NCBI GenBank assembly: GCA_003165465.1
Contig: PLUM01000028.1
Span: 1 to 61,345, forward strand
Direction of reading: 5' to 3'
Origin: Acidobacteriota bacterium
GTDB lineage: Bacteria > Acidobacteriota > Terriglobia > Acidiferrales > UBA7541
Length of the DNA: 61,345 bases
Under the pieces are notes generated by a model, which made no database searches, had not been told where the DNA came from, and worked only from the letters and a program-made list of their open reading frames with translations. Below, in pieces: positions 1 through 8,897 of the stretch (position 1 is the first letter of the stretch; each line of letters starts with the position of its first letter). A program made the translations under genes and the position numbers.

Positions 1-982
1 CGTAGAGATATTTTCCGTTTTCGTCGAACACCTGCACGCGGTGGTTGCCGCGGTCGTTCACGAAAACATGTTTGGTCTGCGGATCGATGGCCACGCCGTG
101 CACGTTATTCATGTAGTAGGGGCGCTTGTCCGGAGGCGTGCCCTTCATGCCCCAGTCCTGGAGAAATTTTCCATTCTTGTCGAACTTCGCGACGCGTGTG
201 CCGTTGTATCCGTCCGCCACGAACAGCGTGCTGTCCGGCAGCCAGGAAAGGAACGTCGGCCGGTTGAAGTGCGTGCCGTCCGCGCCCTTGACCGTGGGCG
301 TGCCGAGCGTCTGCACGAGTTGCTTCATGTCATGCGTGAATTTGTAGATGGCGTGCATGTGATCGTCCACGATCCAGATGTATTTGTCCGGGTCGTACGG
401 ATTGATCGTCACATAGTGCGGCCGCTTGAAGAGATGATCGTACTGCGGAAACGTTTCGACGATATTGCCCTTGGCGTCGACGATCGTCAGGCAGTGTTCC
501 CACTTGGCGTCCACGCCCACGACTCCCTTTCCTTCCATCCAAAGTTTCGGCCCGTCGTCCGGATCCTGTCCGGTCCCGCCCGCTCCCGGCAGCGCCGACA
601 CCGTCGCATCCCGCCACGGCAACCGGCCAATCGGAAAGATCAAGCTCGGCCCGAAATCGGGAATCAGTTTTGCCGCGGGCCGCTTGATGTTCGGCAGCTC
701 GCCGCGGAAGAGCAGGAAAACGCGATTTGGATTTTCCGCGTAGATGCCCTGCCCCGCTCCCCAGGTCCACTGGTCGTTTCCCGGCAACGTGCTGATGTTG
801 GCCGGCCAATTTTTGTCGATATCGTAGGGGCCGAAGGTGTCCTGGCCTCCCACCACTCCGGGGACAGCCGCAACACTGCCCGAATTTCCCTGTCCCTGGA
901 CCGTCCACGGATGGCTGCCAAAGGAAAACCCAATAAAGCAGCTAACGCCAATTGCAAGAACTGTCAGCAAGACTCTACGCAT
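1..982 (-). CDS. NHL-repeat (six-bladed beta-propeller) secreted protein, 3' end cut by window edge
   Basis: The minus-strand frame starts at ATG 982 and stays open to the window edge, so the C-terminus is missing; about 327 codons are visible. The N-terminus (MRRVLLTVLAIG, then a hydrophobic stretch to about residue 25) looks like a Sec signal peptide. The visible body has repeated NHL-like blades, for example HGVAIDPQTKHVFVNDRGNH and LFVADGYNGTRVAKF, which is the pattern of extracellular or periplasmic six-bladed beta-propellers related to peptidyl-alpha-hydroxyglycine lyase. No catalytic role can be assigned. It is divergent from the DUF6152 gene at 1282, leaving about 300 bases that must hold both promoters; I saw no convincing sigma-70 pair there. 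Plus-strand frames over this stretch are shadows. Confidence 0.8.
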   Translation of the reverse strand, partial: MRRVLLTVLAIGVSCFIGFSFGSHPWTVQGQGNSGSVAAVPGVVGGQDTFGPYDIDKNWPANISTLPGNDQWTWGAGQGIYAENPNRVFLLFRGELPNIKRPAAKLIPDFGPSLIFPIGRLPWRDATVSALPGAGGTGQDPDDGPKLWMEGKGVVGVDAKWEHCLTIVDAKGNIVETFPQYDHLFKRPHYVTINPYDPDKYIWIVDDHMHAIYKFTHDMKQLVQTLGTPTVKGADGTHFNRPTFLSWLPDSTLFVADGYNGTRVAKFDKNGKFLQDWGMKGTPPDKRPYYMNNVHGVAIDPQTKHVFVNDRGNHRVQVFDENGKYLY

Positions 983-1281
983 GAATCCCCTTCCCAATGC
1001 TTAGCATGAGATTTGTTTTATCGGCGTGGAGCGGAACGCAGGCACGCCCTCAAGCCTTATATGCCTGTCAAATGAACGTGTCAACAATCCTGTTCCGTTG
1101 CGGAGTTCCATTCGGGTAGCGTTCAGGTGGCGTTCAGGTTATATCGCGTAATATTTAGTGGGCCTATTTCTTGAAACGATCTTGTTTTATAATTCGTCTT
1201 AGGTATAGTGCCGGAGCGGGATTGGGTGCTCATCGGCCAACGTGTACCAAGAATATGCGAATGAACCTAATAGGGGACAAT

Positions 1282-1668
1282 ATGAAAAGCACGGGAATGC
1301 GTTTTCTGATTGCATGCCTTGCGCTTCTGACGATCGCTACCGTGGCGGTCGCGCATCATGGCACGGCGAACTACGATACGGACAAGAACATCACGGTAAA
1401 GGGCGTGGTGACCGACTTCCAATTCGTCAATCCGCATGTCCAGATTTTCTGGGATGCCAAGGACGACTCGGGCGCGGTCCAAAAATGGCAGGGAGAACTC
1501 ACCAGTCCCAACCGCCTGACCCGCGTTGGCTGGACGAAAAGTTCCATCAAGGCCGGCGACACCATCACCATCAACGGATTTCCCACCAAGAGCGGCTCGC
1601 ACGAAATCTGGATTCAGAAAGTCGTGCTGGGCAGTGGCGAAGAACTTCCGACCGGCGGCGGCAATTAG
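1282..1668 (+). CDS. DUF6152 family secreted protein (copy 1)
   Basis: A 128-residue exported protein. I chose ATG 1282 because an AGGGGA-type ribosome site sits just upstream and because the protein then opens with a clean signal peptide (MKSTGMRFLIACLALLTIA) that ends before the hallmark His-His-Gly of DUF6152 (VAHHGTANYD). An in-frame longer version reaching 1171 would bury the signal peptide. The mature part is a small beta-rich domain (TVKGVVTDFQFVNPHVQIF) with no known enzymatic motif. The gene is followed after 72 bases by a secreted partner, the same arrangement as at 14293/14741, so the two products probably act together outside the cytoplasm. The function of the family is unknown to me. 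Confidence 0.85.
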   Translation: MKSTGMRFLIACLALLTIATVAVAHHGTANYDTDKNITVKGVVTDFQFVNPHVQIFWDAKDDSGAVQKWQGELTSPNRLTRVGWTKSSIKAGDTITINGFPTKSGSHEIWIQKVVLGSGEELPTGGGN

Positions 1669-1740
1669 GATATTCGGCATCGCTTCTGCACAATTCGGGC
1701 AACATAAATAATCCTTAATCTCTAAAGGGAGAGATTCCGT

Positions 1741-2520
1741 ATGCGTAATCGTGTTGGCACGTTTATTCTCGCGGGGGTCGCGGCAATAACGCTGCCCTTT
1801 AATCTGCGCGCCCAGAACGCTCCGCAATCCGGATCGTCGAAACCCGCCGCGGCGTCTACGGCGTCCGCACCCGCACCGGTTCACGATCTTTCCGGCGTCT
1901 GGAACATGCACTCCACGCCCGCCCAGCGAAAATACACCGGCAACACCTACACGGCCCAGCCGCCCGAGATGACCGCCTGGGGGACCGAGAAATACGCGGC
2001 CACCAAGCCCTCCAACGGTCCACGAACGCATTCGCTCAAGGACACCGACGACCCGGTCTTGAAGCTGTGTCTTCCTCCGGGCACTCCGCGAATCTATCTC
2101 CAGCCATTCCCGTTTCAGATCGTGCAGACGCCCAAGGAAATCCTCATGATCTATGAATACGATCATACGGTGCGTCAAATCTTCATAGACGGCCGCACCC
2201 ATCCCGACGACGTCCTTCCCACCTACATGGGCCACTCGATCGGCAAGTGGGACGGTGACACGCTGGTGGTCGATACCGTAGGCTTCAACGAAAAGACCTG
2301 GCTCGACCGCGACGGCCATCCGCACAGCGATCAGTTGCACGTCACCGAACGCTTCCACCGCGCCGATTTCGATAACATGACGATCGATATCACGATGGAA
2401 GATTCGAAAGCGCTCGCGAAACCGTGGAAGACACAGTTGAACTTTCAGTTGCGTCCCGGCTGGGACATCATGGAACTGGTCTGCACGGACAACGCCGCCT
2501 TCGAAAATTTCGAAAAGTAA
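1741..2520 (+). CDS. Secreted DUF6152-partner protein (copy 1)
   Basis: A 259-residue protein with a signal peptide (hydrophobic residues 8-23, ending near LRAQ), a Ser/Ala/Pro-rich linker, and a globular domain starting at DLSGVWNMHSTPAQRKYTGN. Strong internal landmarks are CLPPGTPRIYLQPFPFQIVQ, WDGDTLVVDTVGFNEKTWLD and HSDQLHVTERF. These same motifs recur in the paralogue at 14741, which shares the gene order behind a DUF6152 gene. A purine-rich ribosome site (AAGGGAGAGA) precedes the ATG. The fold and function are not known to me; secretion and pairing with DUF6152 suggest a periplasmic or surface role, possibly ligand binding. Confidence 0.85.
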   Translation: MRNRVGTFILAGVAAITLPFNLRAQNAPQSGSSKPAAASTASAPAPVHDLSGVWNMHSTPAQRKYTGNTYTAQPPEMTAWGTEKYAATKPSNGPRTHSLKDTDDPVLKLCLPPGTPRIYLQPFPFQIVQTPKEILMIYEYDHTVRQIFIDGRTHPDDVLPTYMGHSIGKWDGDTLVVDTVGFNEKTWLDRDGHPHSDQLHVTERFHRADFDNMTIDITMEDSKALAKPWKTQLNFQLRPGWDIMELVCTDNAAFENFEK

Positions 2521-2527
2521 GCGGTTC

Positions 2528-2603
2528 CGGTAGCGCGGGTTTCAGCCTGCGGGGTTTAGCGCTTGCAAGGACTAACCCCGCGGGCTTCAACCCACGCTGC
2601 TGT
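2528..2603. repeat. Intergenic palindrome, family A (degenerate copy)
   Basis: Two facing arms, TAGCGCGGGTTTCAGCCTGC on the left and an imperfect inverted copy ending at CCCACGCTGCTG on the right, are separated by a short spacer containing TTTAGCGCTTGCAAGG. The same element occurs at 7034, 15574, 17011 and 23428, always between genes. It is a long snap-back structure of REP type and is probably dispersed chromosomally. This copy has accumulated mismatches in the right arm. Confidence 0.8.
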
Positions 2604-2784
2604 TCGACTGACCGCCCGGAAACCCCACAAAAGACTCCCCGCCCGTCATCCATATTGCAGCCCAAATTGCACCACGGAACCCTTCCCAGAATGGAAACTT
2701 CCCCATAACAGAGCGCTACCTTAATCCCAGAAAAAAACCTCCCTGTGCGGTAATAGAACCTTTCCCAAAACAGAACAATTTCGC

Positions 2785-2813
2785 TTGACTTTGATTTTGC
2801 AATGAAAGATTAT
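2785..2813 (+). promoter_or_regulatory. Probable sigma-70 promoter of the TonB-dependent receptor gene
   Basis: TTGACT at 2785-2790 and GATTAT at 2808-2813 are separated by 17 bases, in an AT-rich island of the otherwise GC-rich 2521-3043 gap. Transcription would start near 2820, giving a leader of about 220 bases before ATG 3044. Confidence 0.5.
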
Positions 2814-2942
2814 CTGCCCCATTGGGGTTTGTGCTAGGGATCAATTTCATTGCAAATACAAACCGTACGCCTGCTTGATCTATTTGGATTCAGGCGATAT
2901 GGGACTTGCTTGCGTCTGTGTTGTGGTAGTTCATGGCGAATC

Positions 2943-2991
2943 TTGGCCAATCCAATTGGCCAAATAGGGTTACAAGCTCTAAAAGAGCTTG
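2943..2991 (+). promoter_or_regulatory. Leader palindromes upstream of the receptor gene
   Basis: Two copies of the self-complementary octamer TTGGCCAA (2943-2950 and 2956-2963) lie five bases apart, followed by a perfect 8-bp hairpin CAAGCTCT-AAA-AGAGCTTG at 2973-2991. Both lie in the predicted 5' leader, about 50-100 bases before the start codon. They could be an operator and an RNA hairpin; no T-run follows, so a terminator is not indicated. Confidence 0.4.
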
Positions 2992-3043
2992 CGTCCTCTC
3001 ATTCGCTGGGTATTCGAATTAAAACCGAGGAGGGTTTATCCAA

Positions 3044-6000
3044 ATGAAGCCTGGGGCATCGATTTCCGCAAAGTGGAAAACTGCCGTGGCAGTTTTCTTT
3101 CTTACGATTGGATTGTCGCTATTGAGCTCCGCCTCCCTATTCGCGCAAGGCACCGCCGGGCGAATTCTGGGAACGGTTACGGACCAAAGCGGAGGCGCCA
3201 TTTCCGGCGCGACCGTCGTCATCACGGACTTGGACCGAAACGTTCCGCGCACGCTGACCACGGATCAATCGGGCGAATACAACGCTCCCAACCTCCTCCC
3301 CGGCTCGTACAAAATCCACGCCGAGGCCAAGGGCTTTAAGGCCTTCGAGCGCACGGGCGTCGTTTTGCAGGTTAACGGAGAACTTCGCATCGACCTTACG
3401 ATGCAAGCCGGCGCGGTAACGCAGACGATCACCGTGAACGAAGCAGTCCCGATGGTGGAGACCACCAACGCCGAACTGGGCGCCACGCTGCAAGCCGCGA
3501 TCATTCAGGACATCCCCCTGAACGGCCGCAATTTCGAAAACCTGCTCCAACTGAATCCCGGCGTGACGATCTACCCCGGCGGCGCCGGTATGGCGCAAAG
3601 CTCCAACGGCCAACGCCCTCACGACAACGTGTACATGGTGAATGGCATCATGGCGAGCGACCCCTGGATGGGCCAGAGTGTGTTTAACGCCGTCATGGCC
3701 GCGGGCGACGCGGGCACAATCATGCCGGTGGACGCCATCGACGAATTCAAGACCGAGGAAAATCCCCGCGCCGAATATGGCTGGAAGCCCGGCGCGATCG
3801 TCAACGTCGGCGTCAAGTCCGGCACCAATGGCTTGCACGGGTCCGCGTACGCCTATGGCCGCGAAACGGCCCTCGATGCGCGCAATTATTTCAACCCGGT
3901 AAACGGCGCAAACCCGATCAAACAGCCCGTGGAACTCGAACAGTGGGGCGCGACACTGGGCGGCGCAATCAAGAAAGACAAGCTGTTTTACTTTGTGAAC
4001 TTCGAGCGGCAACACGACGTGATCGGAGCGCCGAACTCCGTCAACACGCCAGGGACGGTGTCGATGGCATCTTCAAAGTCGCATCCTGACAACGGCTGCA
4101 CAACGCTGGACTTTGTTAATTGCAAATCGAGCATGATCAATGCGTGCCAGGACCTTATCGCTAGCGGGACTCCTCCTACGCCGCTTAGCTTGTCGCTGGC
4201 GGGCATGGATTCATCGTGCAATCCGATTTCCTCGAAATTGACCTCCGACCCCGGCGGGCTTAAATTCCAGGGTCTTTTCCCCGTTGACACCACGGGAAGC
4301 GTGTTAACGGATCTACTAGGCAACAACACGGTTAACGGCGGCTTGGCGAAGATAAACTACCATGCCAACGACAAGAATCAGCTCGAGGGCATGTATTTCA
4401 TCAGCGAGGGCAACAACGTCGCCGTGGACGGCCCTGTCAGCGAGGTTTCGAGTAACTGGATTTCCGCGCAGCACGCCCGGTCGCAAGCCGCTTCGGGCGA
4501 CTGGGCCTATACTCCGAACTCCACCGTGGTCAACGAGTTGCGCTTCGGCTACGCGCATTACTACCAGACATTCATGGGCACCGACGCCAGCCAGAATCCA
4601 GCCAACTTTAATTTCAACGGGCAGATATACAATATGCCCACAGGGATCACCGATCCTTTGAATTATGGGTTTCCGCGCGTCCGCTTGAAACCATTTAATT
4701 CCTGGCCGGCGGGCGACGCCCTGGGCGTTGGCTGGCCCAAGATCGTCGGGCCGGACGGCGTTCTCGAGTTTCTAGACCACGTCTCGATCCTGAAGGGCAA
4801 ACACGCTTTCAAATTTGGCGGCGAATTCATTTACAACTCGTCCGCCAGCAACGTGACGGCGAATGCCAAAGGGCAGCTTCGCTTCAGCAGCCTGGAAAAC
4901 TTTCTCCAGGGGAACCTTCAAAAGGCATTCCTCTTTTCCGGAGACGCGGCACGCCACCTGTATAATGAGGGCGTTGCCGCCTTCCTCCAGGACGACTGGC
5001 GCATCAAGCCACGGCTGACGCTGAATTTGGGCGTGCGTTACGAACTCAACACCGTTGTTCATGAACGAGACGGACTGATGGGCAACTTCGATCCAATCCA
5101 GGGAATCTACCAAACCAACAATCCCTACCACGGCGATCACAACAACTTCTCGCCGCGCGTGGGCTTCGCCTGGGATATCAACGGAAACGGAAAGACAGTG
5201 CTCCGCGGAGGAGGAGGCATCTTTTACGAGCAACTCAGCTTTGACGTAATGAATGCTGAAGGTAACCTGCTCGGTCTGCGCGCCTTCCCCACAGGCGTGC
5301 CTCTGTTCAATAACGGCAGCACCACGCCTCTCCCGGCGGTAGGCAACATCCAGTTGCAAGCGGTCACGTATCTTCCGGGCAGCTCAGGACTCGCACCAAT
5401 GAACACTGCCTGGCAAAACTACGTTCCCGGTACACCGGTGACGCCGAGCAACAGCCTTTTCTCTGCTGTGGCGACTCCGGCCTGCGGAGATGGTCTCACT
5501 GCACCGTCGGGCTTCGCGGCCCCTCCGGCACCGTGCGAAGTCTACGGTGTAAATCCGAACATCCGAACTCCCTATGTTAGCGAGTGGAATTTGGGCATCC
5601 AGCGCGCCATCACCAACAACCTCTCCATCGAGATCGGTTACGTCGGCAACCACGGCACAAAGTTGATCGGGAAGAACAACATGAACCAGCCTGCGTTTGG
5701 CGCTGGATGGAACACGCCGTTAACGATGATCGCCGCGTCAGCTGATGGATACTGCAACGGCATCATCACTCCCTCTTGCCCCAGCGGGGGCTCGAACGTG
5801 GGTTTCACACCCGCGCAAATATGCGCCAGTGCACCCGGCACCGCCCCGGACGTGTGTCAAGTAAGTCCGACCCTCGAACAGGCAGCCCTCCCGTTCACGG
5901 CGCCTTGCGCCGCAGCGGTGGGTGTCGCCCCAACGAACGGTTCTGGCGGGCCATTCAACCCCCACAATTCATGCTTCTCCTACCTGAGCTATATCACCAT

Positions 6001-6967
6001 GCTTCAGAATAATTACGATGCAAATTACAATGGTCTGCAAATGACTTTGACAGGCCGGAATTATCACGGCCTATCGTTCACGGCGGGCTATACCTATTCC
6101 CACGCGTTGGGCATGGCCTCCGACCAGGGAACGGCAGCCAATTTCCCCGCTCCCGTCAACAGCTATGGGAATCTTCGCCAGCAGTTGTATGCGAACACCG
6201 ACTTCGACATCCGGCATCGCTTCACGCTTTCCTTGAACTATGCGCTTCCGGGAAAGAAAGGTTTCGGACAACTGTTGGAAGGCTGGTCGGTCAATTCGAT
6301 TATCATGGTCACCAGCGGTTTGCCTTGGGGACTTTCCGATCAGTCCAACGATTTCAGCGGAACCAACGCGGCTGGCACGGGAGGCCAGACTTTCGGTGAA
6401 CAATGGAACTTCTTCGGCAATCCCAGCGATTTCACTCCAGTCCACGGCTGGACCGACACCAACGGTGGCTGGCAAAACGGTGGCGGCGGGCTGCCTTCAT
6501 CCCTCCTCGACCCAACTGGCCCTACCGGCACGATTTATCAGGCTTGTGTGGCGGCCGACAATGCCCACTTCACCGGCCAGCAACTGACTCTTGCCCTGGC
6601 GTCTTTGAACAGCTTCGGCTGCTACGCGCAGGGTAGTTCCGTTCTCGTTCCCCCGGCTTTCGGCACCTACGGCAACACGATGGCCAACATCTTCCGGGAC
6701 AAGGGTTTCAAAAATGTGGACTTCTCAGTGACCAAGGCGTTCACATTCAAGGAGCGGCTCAAGGCTGAGGCACGCGTTGAAATTTTCAACCTGCTTAACC
6801 ATCCCATTTTTTCGAACCCCAGTGGTGGTCCCGGCGGCGCCATTCAGGATCCATCCGCGCAGCCGTTCGGCTTCGTCGGCCTTACGCCGGACACTTACAG
6901 CTCCAACCCACAGCTTGGCTCGGGTGGCGCTCGCGCCATGCAGTTGGGCTTGAAACTTAGCTGGTAG
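3044..6967 (+). CDS. Oar-like TonB-dependent receptor with carboxypeptidase-regulatory-like domain
   Basis: A 1307-residue outer-membrane protein. GAGGAGGG precedes ATG 3044 and a signal peptide covers about residues 1-35 (ending SSASLFAQG). Residues 38-118 form a carboxypeptidase-regulatory-like beta-sandwich (GRILGTVTDQSGGAISGATV). A plug-like region follows with DIPLNGRNFENLLQLNPGV (about 157-175), then a long beta-barrel ending in a C-terminal aromatic (GLKLSW), as expected for BAM-inserted proteins. This architecture is typical of the greatly expanded Oar/TonB receptor family of Acidobacteriota, which import or display large organic ligands. The substrate cannot be read from sequence. 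The gene has its own promoter and leader, ends in a strong terminator, and sits upstream of exported hydrolases and oxidoreductases, suggesting uptake of a substrate handled by them. Confidence 0.93.
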   Translation: MKPGASISAKWKTAVAVFFLTIGLSLLSSASLFAQGTAGRILGTVTDQSGGAISGATVVITDLDRNVPRTLTTDQSGEYNAPNLLPGSYKIHAEAKGFKAFERTGVVLQVNGELRIDLTMQAGAVTQTITVNEAVPMVETTNAELGATLQAAIIQDIPLNGRNFENLLQLNPGVTIYPGGAGMAQSSNGQRPHDNVYMVNGIMASDPWMGQSVFNAVMAAGDAGTIMPVDAIDEFKTEENPRAEYGWKPGAIVNVGVKSGTNGLHGSAYAYGRETALDARNYFNPVNGANPIKQPVELEQWGATLGGAIKKDKLFYFVNFERQHDVIGAPNSVNTPGTVSMASSKSHPDNGCTTLDFVNCKSSMINACQDLIASGTPPTPLSLSLAGMDSSCNPISSKLTSDPGGLKFQGLFPVDTTGSVLTDLLGNNTVNGGLAKINYHANDKNQLEGMYFISEGNNVAVDGPVSEVSSNWISAQHARSQAASGDWAYTPNSTVVNELRFGYAHYYQTFMGTDASQNPANFNFNGQIYNMPTGITDPLNYGFPRVRLKPFNSWPAGDALGVGWPKIVGPDGVLEFLDHVSILKGKHAFKFGGEFIYNSSASNVTANAKGQLRFSSLENFLQGNLQKAFLFSGDAARHLYNEGVAAFLQDDWRIKPRLTLNLGVRYELNTVVHERDGLMGNFDPIQGIYQTNNPYHGDHNNFSPRVGFAWDINGNGKTVLRGGGGIFYEQLSFDVMNAEGNLLGLRAFPTGVPLFNNGSTTPLPAVGNIQLQAVTYLPGSSGLAPMNTAWQNYVPGTPVTPSNSLFSAVATPACGDGLTAPSGFAAPPAPCEVYGVNPNIRTPYVSEWNLGIQRAITNNLSIEIGYVGNHGTKLIGKNNMNQPAFGAGWNTPLTMIAASADGYCNGIITPSCPSGGSNVGFTPAQICASAPGTAPDVCQVSPTLEQAALPFTAPCAAAVGVAPTNGSGGPFNPHNSCFSYLSYITMLQNNYDANYNGLQMTLTGRNYHGLSFTAGYTYSHALGMASDQGTAANFPAPVNSYGNLRQQLYANTDFDIRHRFTLSLNYALPGKKGFGQLLEGWSVNSIIMVTSGLPWGLSDQSNDFSGTNAAGTGGQTFGEQWNFFGNPSDFTPVHGWTDTNGGWQNGGGGLPSSLLDPTGPTGTIYQACVAADNAHFTGQQLTLALASLNSFGCYAQGSSVLVPPAFGTYGNTMANIFRDKGFKNVDFSVTKAFTFKERLKAEARVEIFNLLNHPIFSNPSGGPGGAIQDPSAQPFGFVGLTPDTYSSNPQLGSGGARAMQLGLKLSW

Positions 6968-6983
6968 TGTTCACGTCTCACAC

Positions 6984-7016
6984 AAGGGGCCGGACTGACC
7001 TCCGGCCCCTTTTTTA
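6984..7016 (+). terminator. Rho-independent terminator after the receptor gene
   Basis: A 10-bp GC-rich stem AAGGGGCCGG / CCGGCCCCTT with an 8-base loop is followed by TTTTATT, 17 bases after the receptor stop codon. Confidence 0.85.
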
Positions 7017-7033
7017 TTTGCGGCGAAGGTTTT

Positions 7034-7114
7034 AGTAGCACAGGCTTCACCCTGTGTTCTTTTGACTTAGCCTTGCCACAAATCAAAATCACACAGGCTG
7101 AAGCCTGTGCCACT
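7034..7114. repeat. Intergenic palindrome, family A (CACAGGCTTCA variant)
   Basis: The left arm AGTAGCACAGGCTTCACCCT and the right arm ACACAGGCTGAAGCCTGTGC are inverted copies around a spacer that itself contains TTTTGACTTAG/TTGCC. The whole can fold into a long hairpin. It is nearly the same element as at 17011. Confidence 0.85.
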
Positions 7115-7205
7115 GAAAAGCGCACTTCGATTCATTGTTCGTGAGAAAATACGGTCCACCGCAGCGGAAACATGCACTTCACTCATGCACGCCAGGAGAG
7201 AGACC

Positions 7206-8699
7206 ATGCCAAGCGAAAAGGTTCCCGTGTCCGCAAAAAACAACCTAGTTGAGAGGCGCGAATTTTTGAGCGGCGCGGCCACCCTTGCGGGCGCCTCGCT
7301 TGTCGGCGGCGCCGGATCGTCGCTCCTGGAAACCACGGCCAGCGCCGCGCCCTTCCCTGAGCCTGCGCCTCCTTCGATGACGCCGCTGGTCGAGCGCAAG
7401 CTGGCGCGCTGGCAGGACCAGCGCTGGCTGCTGGACGCGGTGATTGCCGCGCTTGGCCCGGAGTGGGATCAGGGACGCCTCGGCGGCCTGATGAACATCC
7501 CCAGCGGCGCGGCCGATGCCGCCAGCTTGCGCGCGCGCATCCACAAGTTCAACGACATTTCCCGGGAATTCGCGCGCACCGCCGTACGCCGCGAAAAAGA
7601 GGCGCGCCAATACGAAAAAGAAGGACGCACGGTCGCCGCGCGCGAAGCCTATTTCCTCGCCGCGCATCTGTACGCCGGAGCGCAGTGGCCCATCTTCGAA
7701 AACACGCCCGACAACCTCGCGCTCAACGACAAAAAGAACGAAAACTACGCCAAGTACATTCAGTTCGCCGACCACGAAATTCGCCGCGTCGAAGTCCCCT
7801 TCGGCGGCGCCGGCAAAACATTGCCCGGATATTTGCACCTGCCCCCAAACCGCTCGGGCCGCGTCCCCTGCGTGTGGTCCATCTCCGGCCTGGACAGCAA
7901 CAAAGAGGGCGGCGCGGGCATCTACGGCGATCCGCTGCGCGAGCGCGGCATCGCCACGCTGGCCCTCGAAGGGCCGGGCCAGAATGAATGCGCCATTCGC
8001 GGAATCTATCTGACGCAGACGAACTGGCAGGAGGCGGGCCGCGTGGTTCTCGAATGGCTCCGCGCGCAAAAGGAGATCGATCCGGACAAAATCGCCCTGC
8101 GCGGCGCAAGCCTGGGAACGTGCCTCGGAACGCAAGTCGCTTCGATCGACTCGCGTCTGAAGGGCGCGGCCCTGCAGGCCATGGCCGTCGAGCCGACCAT
8201 GCACACGGCGTTCGAAACGGCTTCCCCATCGTTCAAGCTGCGCTTCCTGTACTACACCGGCATCGAGACGGAAGCGGAACTCGATAAATTCCTGCAATCG
8301 TGGACGCTGCACGGCGTGGCCGAAAAAGTGAAGTGCCCCTACCTGCTCGTCGGTGGCGAAGACGACCAACTCACTCCGGTCGAGTCCGGCTTTCAACTGA
8401 TGGATTTGATCTCCTCGCCAAAACAGATGATCCTATACGAGGGCGCCCTCCACAGCGTCAGCGGCGCTCCCTCGACCACGAACGGGCCGGCCACCGGCAC
8501 ATTCCTCGCGGATTGGTTCAATGACCGCTTCAACGGAAAACCCATGCCCAGCAAGGTCATTAAGGTGGACTCGGGCGGGCAGTTGCACGATTTCAAGTTC
8601 GAGGACTCGCGCAAATCGATCTCCGTGTCGCTCCTGTGGCAGGGCGCCGAGCAGCGCGCCGTCTCTCCCGAGAAGCCAACACAAGCGCAGGAGCCGTAA
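7206..8699 (+). CDS. Tat-exported alpha/beta hydrolase (FrsA/DHPON-hydrolase-like)
   Basis: A 497-residue protein. ATG 7206 follows an AGGAGAGA ribosome site; an upstream in-frame extension to 7107 has none. The N-terminus carries a twin-arginine signal (ERREFLSGAATLAG, about residues 16-29), so the enzyme is exported folded. Residues about 60-190 are a helical N-terminal/cap region and the alpha/beta-hydrolase core follows. The nucleophile elbow is G-A-S302-L-G, the acid is probably D386 or D387 (GGEDDQLTP), and the base H416 (EGALHSVSG). The layout resembles FrsA/DUF1100 and 2,6-dihydroxypseudooxynicotine hydrolase, which cleave C-C or ester bonds of small organics. A paralogue of the same layout is at 12641. 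It sits between the receptor and the two FAD oxidoreductases. Substrate unknown. Confidence 0.85.
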   Translation: MPSEKVPVSAKNNLVERREFLSGAATLAGASLVGGAGSSLLETTASAAPFPEPAPPSMTPLVERKLARWQDQRWLLDAVIAALGPEWDQGRLGGLMNIPSGAADAASLRARIHKFNDISREFARTAVRREKEARQYEKEGRTVAAREAYFLAAHLYAGAQWPIFENTPDNLALNDKKNENYAKYIQFADHEIRRVEVPFGGAGKTLPGYLHLPPNRSGRVPCVWSISGLDSNKEGGAGIYGDPLRERGIATLALEGPGQNECAIRGIYLTQTNWQEAGRVVLEWLRAQKEIDPDKIALRGASLGTCLGTQVASIDSRLKGAALQAMAVEPTMHTAFETASPSFKLRFLYYTGIETEAELDKFLQSWTLHGVAEKVKCPYLLVGGEDDQLTPVESGFQLMDLISSPKQMILYEGALHSVSGAPSTTNGPATGTFLADWFNDRFNGKPMPSKVIKVDSGGQLHDFKFEDSRKSISVSLLWQGAEQRAVSPEKPTQAQEP

Positions 8700-8719
8700 A
8701 GCCCGCAAGACGTGGTGTA

Positions 8720-8747
8720 AGTAGAACAGGCTTCAGCCTGTGCCACT
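8720..8747. repeat. Half-copy of intergenic palindrome family A
   Basis: AGTAGAACAGGCTTCAGCCT followed by GTGCCACT is one arm only of the element seen at 7034. It lies 20 bases after the hydrolase stop codon and can form only the short inner stem AGGCTTCAGCCT. Confidence 0.65.
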
Positions 8748-8897
8748 AAAACAGAAAAGCCAACCCAGCTTTTGCAACCGGGCTAATTCGGCCAGACAGA
8801 TCATGCGCTAACGACAAGAAACGGAAGGGCGCTTGACGCAGTCGCGCGGCTGCTGTAGAAGCACACAGAGTACACAAAGGGAAAGGAAGGACTACCG

